Below, piece by piece: positions 12,411 through 16,055 of a DNA stretch of 16,055 bases. The stretch is from CBIHON01 sp966211965 (GTDB taxonomy: Bacteria > Pseudomonadota > Gammaproteobacteria > Burkholderiales > Burkholderiaceae_D): positions 1-16,055 of the forward strand of contig CBIHON010000072.1 of assembly GCA_966211965.1 (NCBI GenBank), written 5' to 3'. Numbering within the stretch: position 1 is the first letter of the stretch; the number at the start of each line of letters is the position of its first letter. The position numbers and the translations under genes are program-made. Below the pieces are notes generated by a model. The model ran no database searches and was not told where the DNA came from. It saw nothing but the letters and a program-made list of their open reading frames with translations.

Positions 12411-13367
12411 TCAATGCCGGCTTCTCAATCCCCATCCCTGGCTTAACCGTATGACTTCGCCAGTGCGCTCGGTCACGATCAAATCCGCAGACGCCGATGC
12501 CGGATCAGGAGCCAGTTTTACCGCACTGGGAGGAGACAACGAGATATCTGTGGCATGGAGTTCCTGGCCCTCTTCGTTGATATGGATGACCTTGTTGAAG
12601 CTGCTGTAATGGAACGTCGCGGGATCGAGCTCATCAATGAGGCCGCCCTGTGTAATTACCAATCCGCCGTCGACCAACTCCATGTCGTCTAGCAGTCGGG
12701 CGATTCCGGTGGTATAGATTGTATCCGGCACGCTAGCCGCCCCGTCGGATTTGATGCGGACTTTGTTCACCGTGCTGTGACCCAGCAGATGAATCGGCTC
12801 TTGCGAAAAATACAGCATGTCTCCATCAATCTTGATACCATTCGGATGGCCGTCCGTTTCCAGCCAAGTCCTTAGGCTTCCCACCGTCGTGGGGGATGCC
12901 ATGTCAAGCTTGACGATCCTGCCTGGCCGGGACGGAAAAAACGTGCCTTCATTGGTAAGGTACAAATTCCCGGCGGCATCCGATGCCAGACCGTTAAAAA
13001 ACACTGGATCGGCTATTTGATGAATCGCCACCATGGACAGCGGCGACTTCTGCAAATCCATCAACATGATGTAACGCGGCGAGGTCGCGTTTGTTAACTC
13101 GGGTGAGCAGGTGGCATAGACAAAATGCTGGAACTGGGTAATGCCGCAGAAAAAAGCCCGGTTGTCGATCGAAGGAGCGGAATGCGCATCGAAAGCAATG
13201 GGGATTTTCTGCGGAGGTGCCACGCCATCCGGATCGATTTGATACAACCCGTCACTGCCGCCAGCAAACCAGCGATGATCGCTCGTGACAATCAAATTCT
13301 CTGCCTCTGGAACTGTGCACAGCACTTTTTTGCCAATGGCAGTCCCTGTGTTCATTGCGGTATTCAT
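12411..13367 (-). CDS. beta-propeller (SMP-30/NHL-like) protein, unknown substrate
   Basis: 318 aa from MNTAMNTGTAIGKKVLCTVP. Repeated short beta motifs of a propeller are visible: GGSDGLYQIDPDGV, NGLASDAAGNLYLTNEGTFF, GHPNGIKIDGDMLYFSQEPI, DDMELVDGGLVITQGGLIDE and SAVKLAPDPASASADLIVTE. The FNGLASDAAGNLYLTN and HPNGI units match the gluconolactonase/SMP-30 and NHL pattern. No signal peptide is seen from this start. The start is uncertain: no site has a good ribosome-binding sequence, and an in-frame ATG further upstream (MGSSCLTFIFKN) exists. It lies 71 nt after the esterase gene in the same direction, so a joint transcript is possible. Lactonase or sugar-acid activity is a guess. Confidence 0.68.
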   Translation of the reverse strand: MNTAMNTGTAIGKKVLCTVPEAENLIVTSDHRWFAGGSDGLYQIDPDGVAPPQKIPIAFDAHSAPSIDNRAFFCGITQFQHFVYATCSPELTNATSPRYIMLMDLQKSPLSMVAIHQIADPVFFNGLASDAAGNLYLTNEGTFFPSRPGRIVKLDMASPTTVGSLRTWLETDGHPNGIKIDGDMLYFSQEPIHLLGHSTVNKVRIKSDGAASVPDTIYTTGIARLLDDMELVDGGLVITQGGLIDELDPATFHYSSFNKVIHINEEGQELHATDISLSPPSAVKLAPDPASASADLIVTERTGEVIRLSQGWGLRSRH

Positions 13368-13396
13368 GGTTGGGTTCTTGAAAATAAAAGTCAAAC

Positions 13397-13424
13397 AACT
13401 TGAGCCCATACAATCAGTCAAGTT
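13397..13424 (-). other. stem-loop between esterase and beta-propeller genes
   Basis: AACTTGA and TCAAGTT pair as a 7-bp stem with a 14-nt loop in the 71-nt gap. There is no U-run; it may affect the mRNA or be chance. It is part of why the start of the downstream gene is hard to place. Confidence 0.3.
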
Positions 13425-13438
13425 CTGGTCTGGCACTA

Positions 13439-14737
13439 CTAAGAAGGAATAAGCCCCCAGAACTTGGCAATGTAGAAGCTGGAACAAATGCCGCTTGGAA
13501 TGATGAACTGATCGTGTATAGGCGTACCGCATTGATCGGGGGCCGAACCAGGATCGATCGGCGTGCCGTGATCCATATCCTTGACGATATAAGCTTCGAC
13601 CGTCGGCGTGCCGGCGCTGTTCTTGAATACCAGATGATGGGTGCTCTTGAATTGTTCATCGACTTGCGGCGTCTGGTTGACGCCCAGAACATTGGTCCAC
13701 TGCTTGATCATTTCGATTTCGTCCTGCGGGTTCACGACATGATCTTTGGTTCCCTGCCATATGGAGACGCGAGGGAAAGGTCCACTCGGGTTGTGAGAGG
13801 CATTTCTCACCCGATCGCCCCACTCGGCAGGCGACAATTGCTGTATAGGCGTAGTCGCCGGTTTCCCCGCGGTGCCGCCCAGGCTTACTCCGCATGTGCT
13901 TGTCGCGTCGTTATCAGTATGCGTACATCCATAAGGTATCCCTGCGACCGGAGCTCCCCCGGCAAACATCTCCGGATAAGTTGCCATCATGACGGCAGTC
14001 ATGGCGCCGCCTGCTGAAAGGCCAGTCACATAGACCCGTGTCCTGTCGATATTTAAACTCGTGTCGGCCAGCATCGTGTCGATCATCTGCTTGATCGATA
14101 AAGCCTCGCCTTTGTCACGCTGATTATTGTCTGAATTAAACCATCTGAAGCATTTGAAGGCATTGTTGCCCCCGCTTTGGTCTTGTTGCGGCAATAGCAA
14201 TGCGAAATGGAATTTGTCGGCAAGCTGGGTCCAACCGGTTTCATTATCGTAGCTAGTCGCGCTCTGCGTGCATCCATGAAGCGCCACGACCAGCGGGCGC
14301 GATGTACCCAAATTTTGCGGTACGTACTTGAACATCTTAATTTTCCCTGGATTTGATCCAAAATTGGTCACTTCGCTTTCACCAGGCAAAAGCTGTGAAG
14401 GCGTTCCGCCGCATCCAGGGAGTTGCGGGAAGAAGGTGCAAAACCCGGGTGGTAAAGTAATTAGGTGTAGAGACCGTTCTGGAGAGGCCCCACGCGCGGC
14501 GGGTGGTATCGTCTGGCCGAGTGAAGGCCGGTCAGCCGTAGCGATCAGCGAAGACCGCATCTGCATGACGCCACCGGCATTTTGTGCAGGGTCCGGATCG
14601 GCTTGGGGGGGCGTTTTACAACCGGCGACACTCGCCGCCAGCATGACGCCCGCAGCAAGCGATAGGAAAAAACGGCAGACAGACCTCTGCGCTCGCAAAA
14701 ACTGATTCGTAATGGATATCGGCAATGAAAATTCCAT
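13439..14737 (-). CDS. lipoprotein esterase of the PHB-depolymerase family
   Basis: 432 aa. The signal sequence ends in the lipobox SVAGC (Cys40), so the protein is probably anchored in the outer or inner membrane facing the periplasm or outside. After a low-complexity linker (about 41-125) comes an alpha/beta-hydrolase domain of the esterase_PHB type: oxyanion region LHGCTQSA (153-160), nucleophile Ser241 in GLSAGG, probable Asp332 (QGTKDH) and His390 (DMDHGTP). Cys-rich loops (IPYGC, STCGV, DQCG, GICSS) suggest disulphides, fitting export. This family hydrolyses short-chain polyhydroxyalkanoates or other esters; the short C-terminus lacks a substrate-binding domain. The start at MEFS has AGGAG 9 nt upstream; the earlier ATG at 14770 does not. 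Confidence 0.86.
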   Translation of the reverse strand: MEFSLPISITNQFLRAQRSVCRFFLSLAAGVMLAASVAGCKTPPQADPDPAQNAGGVMQMRSSLIATADRPSLGQTIPPAARGASPERSLHLITLPPGFCTFFPQLPGCGGTPSQLLPGESEVTNFGSNPGKIKMFKYVPQNLGTSRPLVVALHGCTQSATSYDNETGWTQLADKFHFALLLPQQDQSGGNNAFKCFRWFNSDNNQRDKGEALSIKQMIDTMLADTSLNIDRTRVYVTGLSAGGAMTAVMMATYPEMFAGGAPVAGIPYGCTHTDNDATSTCGVSLGGTAGKPATTPIQQLSPAEWGDRVRNASHNPSGPFPRVSIWQGTKDHVVNPQDEIEMIKQWTNVLGVNQTPQVDEQFKSTHHLVFKNSAGTPTVEAYIVKDMDHGTPIDPGSAPDQCGTPIHDQFIIPSGICSSFYIAKFWGLIPS

Positions 14738-14821
14738 GATCAAGCACTCCTTGTGATGATTCCTGTACAAAAACGCTGAACGATGTCCGCGTCTGACATG
14801 ACAATGTGGCTACTAAGTATC

Positions 14822-15107
14822 TAAGTACCCGTGCAAAATAAATTGTGCGTGCCTCCGGCTCTGCCCGGCGCACTGCTGAGTGCTCATCCCTTTCGGTGCT
14901 CGCACTGCGGCCGGGTTCACGCCCAGGGTGAACGCATCAAAACACATAAGTCATTGATTTGATTCGAGATTTTATTCAGGCAATTTTTTAAAAAACCTCG
15001 AATAATCAATGACTTGAGAAGTTCGTGCGTTCGCCCTGGGTTCACGCCTTGCATCGCATTCGGCCAGAACCGCATCAATCGCATAATTTATTTTGCGCGG
15101 GTGCTTA
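14822..15107. repeat. 286-bp imperfect inverted-repeat element
   Basis: Nested arms pair across an AT-rich centre (TTTTTTAAAAAA at 14984-14995): 14822-14849 with 15080-15107 (25 of 28), 14922-14936 with 15026-15040 (14 of 15), 14948-14959 with 15004-15015 (12 of 12), and 14962-14968 with 14997-15003 (7 of 7). The outer arm on the left starts TAAGTACCCGTGCAAAATAA. No reading frame fills it. The mismatches in the outer arms are all transitions. It fits a MITE-like or IS-end-derived element. The left half carries about 33 nt more than the right between outer and inner arms, so it is not a simple palindrome. Confidence 0.7.
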
Positions 15108-15218
15108 AATGGGTTCTTCATATACTTGGTGGTGATTGGAATAAACAAGCAGTCATCTGCTTTACTTGCGCGCTTTTTACCTGTTCATCTTAGGAGCGCA
15201 TCTCGTACTAAAAATCCG

Positions 15219-15242
15219 CATAGCGGTACACATAGCGGTACA
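15219..15242. repeat. 12-bp tandem duplication A
   Basis: CATAGCGGTACA occurs twice with no gap. It lies in a stretch (15108-15450) where I see no gene. Confidence 0.9.
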
Positions 15243-15271
15243 ACATGATCGCTCTTTGATAAGGCGCATAT

Positions 15272-15295
15272 GCCGATGGTTTGGCCGATGGTTTG
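15272..15295. repeat. 12-bp tandem duplication B
   Basis: GCCGATGGTTTG occurs twice with no gap, 29 nt after duplication A and unrelated to it in sequence. Confidence 0.9.
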
Positions 15296-15544
15296 CGTTT
15301 ACATCGATACCTGCCATTCCTAAAATATAGAGATGCCTTTCTGAAAAGGACGCATCAACTACAGATGTATGCAATGCATATCAGCACGCATTCGCCTGCA
15401 ATCTTGAGACCTTGAACAGGTCCTTAGTCTCGCTAGTTTTTTTGTTTAGGCCTGTTGGAGTATTGGCCGACATCAAGCTCTATGGTGGAAAAAATACGAT
15501 TGCAATGTTGCATGAGGCGGTCATGCAGGGTGACGGAGATAGAG

Positions 15545-15910
15545 AGAAAGATTTATTCGAGCGATATTACACATGAGCAGTTCGCGCCGCTGAAGACAAT
15601 GCTGGAAGGTGCGAAGCATCGGACGACACCGAGAAAAGAAAGGGTATGACGCGGGCAAGAAAGTCTCGGGCATCAAGCGGCAGCTGACGGTCGACACGAA
15701 TGGACTGCCGCATGCGGTGTTGGCGACGCCAGCCAACGTGAGCAATCGCGCCGGGGCGGTGGCGATGGTTTTGCTCAATGACGATGCATTGTCGTCAGTC
15801 GCCAAGAGTCTGGTCGATGGAGGTTGAAATGCCGCCTGTGGAAGAGCTGCGAGCGGAAATTGCATATCAGCGAGCAGTTCGTCGTGCTCGCCTTTCTGGC
15901 TCTGTTATGA
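15545..15910 (+). pseudogene. IS5-family transposase remnant with two internal deletions
   Basis: Three separated blocks of one transposase are seen in order. Block 1 (15545-15637): RKIYSSDITHEQFAPLKTML, then EGAKHRTTPRK, the N-terminus. Block 2 (15639-15827): KGYDAGKKVSGIKRQLTVDT, then NGLPHAVLATPANVSNRAGA and up to KSLVDGG, the central catalytic part with the VDTNGLPHA motif. Block 3 (15824-15910): LKCRRLWKSCERKLHISEQF, then VVLAFLALL and stop, the C-terminus. Blocks 1 and 3 are in one frame and block 2 in another. A full element would carry about 250 residues; roughly half is gone. The WRALPSDFPKW-type region and the WVVERSFAWL region are the missing parts. The IS5 assignment (IS427/IS1031-like) rests on these motifs. 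Confidence 0.82.
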
Positions 15911-15933
15911 GAAGACGCTGAACAGGCTCTCAG
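15911..15933. repeat. possible right end of the IS5-family remnant
   Basis: Right after the transposase stop, GACGCTGAACAGGCTCTCAG has the form of an IS5-family terminal repeat. The left flank has a poor match (AGGCCTGTTGGAG at 15448-15460), so the left end is degraded or lost. Confidence 0.4.
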
Positions 15934-15951
15934 AAATCGAGGTTAGCGCGC

Positions 15952-16055
15952 CTAAGCCTTTGTTTTTTGCTTGTAGCATGAAGGCAAGGCCAGGATTTCC
16001 GCACAGAGCCGCGCGGCGGTTTCCCGCGCTTCGCGCACTTGTCTTTGGCCATTAG
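15952..16055 (-). CDS. possible 3' end of a gene running off the right edge
   Basis: An open frame from the window edge ends at TAG (15952-15954). The 33 visible residues begin NGQRQVREARETAARLCAEI and look like an amphipathic helix followed by a Lys-rich tail, plausible for a protein C-terminus. Too short to identify. Two other frames on the same strand are also open, so chance is quite possible. Confidence 0.25.
   Translation of the reverse strand, partial: NGQRQVREARETAARLCAEILALPSCYKQKTKA

Noticed and set aside
15219..15295. Short repeats as a possible CRISPR remnant
   Set aside because: The units are only 12 bp, directly adjacent without spacers, and differ from each other.
15177..15374. 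65-aa open frame on the - strand spanning the two tandem duplications
   Set aside because: No ribosome-binding site or recognisable family; kept only as a possible explanation for the duplications being multiples of three.

Overview
The window looks like accessory chromosome or genomic-island DNA from a Gram-negative proteobacterium. The moderately high GC, an E. coli-type SOS box (CTGT-N8-ACAG), lipobox and Tat signal sequences, a TolC-type outer-membrane lipoprotein and a PHB-depolymerase-type esterase point to a betaproteobacterium (Burkholderiales, perhaps Oxalobacteraceae). That placement is inference. No rRNA, tRNA or CRISPR array was seen.

Left edge (1-1276): remains of an integron. 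A truncated intI-type integrase on the + strand has an excellent LexA box in front of it. Across a candidate attI region lies an AT-rich hypothetical gene on the - strand, starting 24 nt after a GTTRRRY crossover core, as expected for the first cassette gene. The integrase is cut off after its N-terminal domain and followed, in the same frame after one stop codon, by a transposase C-terminus.

1284-3008: a compact three-gene operon (small four-helix membrane protein, extended SDR, 63-aa XRE/Cro-type regulator). It has a near-consensus promoter whose -10 is overlapped by an 8+8 bp inverted repeat, so autoregulation is likely.

3201-8232 (- strand): a seven-gene copper-handling cluster. In transcription order: His/Cys-rich exported protein, small exported protein, TolC/CusC-like lipoprotein, Tat-exported multicopper oxidase of apparent two-domain type with a Met-rich tail, cupredoxin, DUF411/CopG-like protein, CusF-like copper carrier. 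Together these would oxidise, bind and pass on periplasmic copper; no inner-membrane pump or copper-sensing regulator lies in the window.

8397-10012: a DUF2236/MpaB-type oxygenase divergent from a TetR-family regulator. 10013-10619 holds two doubtful small ORFs, a MITE-like element with 23-bp perfect inverted repeats, and a long hairpin.

10620-14737 (- strand): a lipoprotein PHB-depolymerase-family esterase, a beta-propeller (SMP-30-like) protein, a protealysin-type M4 metalloprotease and, directly downstream, its probable inhibitor of the emfourin type.

14738-16055: repeat-rich debris. A 286-bp imperfect inverted-repeat element, two different 12-bp tandem duplications 30 nt apart, an IS5-family transposase remnant with two internal deletions, and possibly the 3' end of a gene leaving the right edge.
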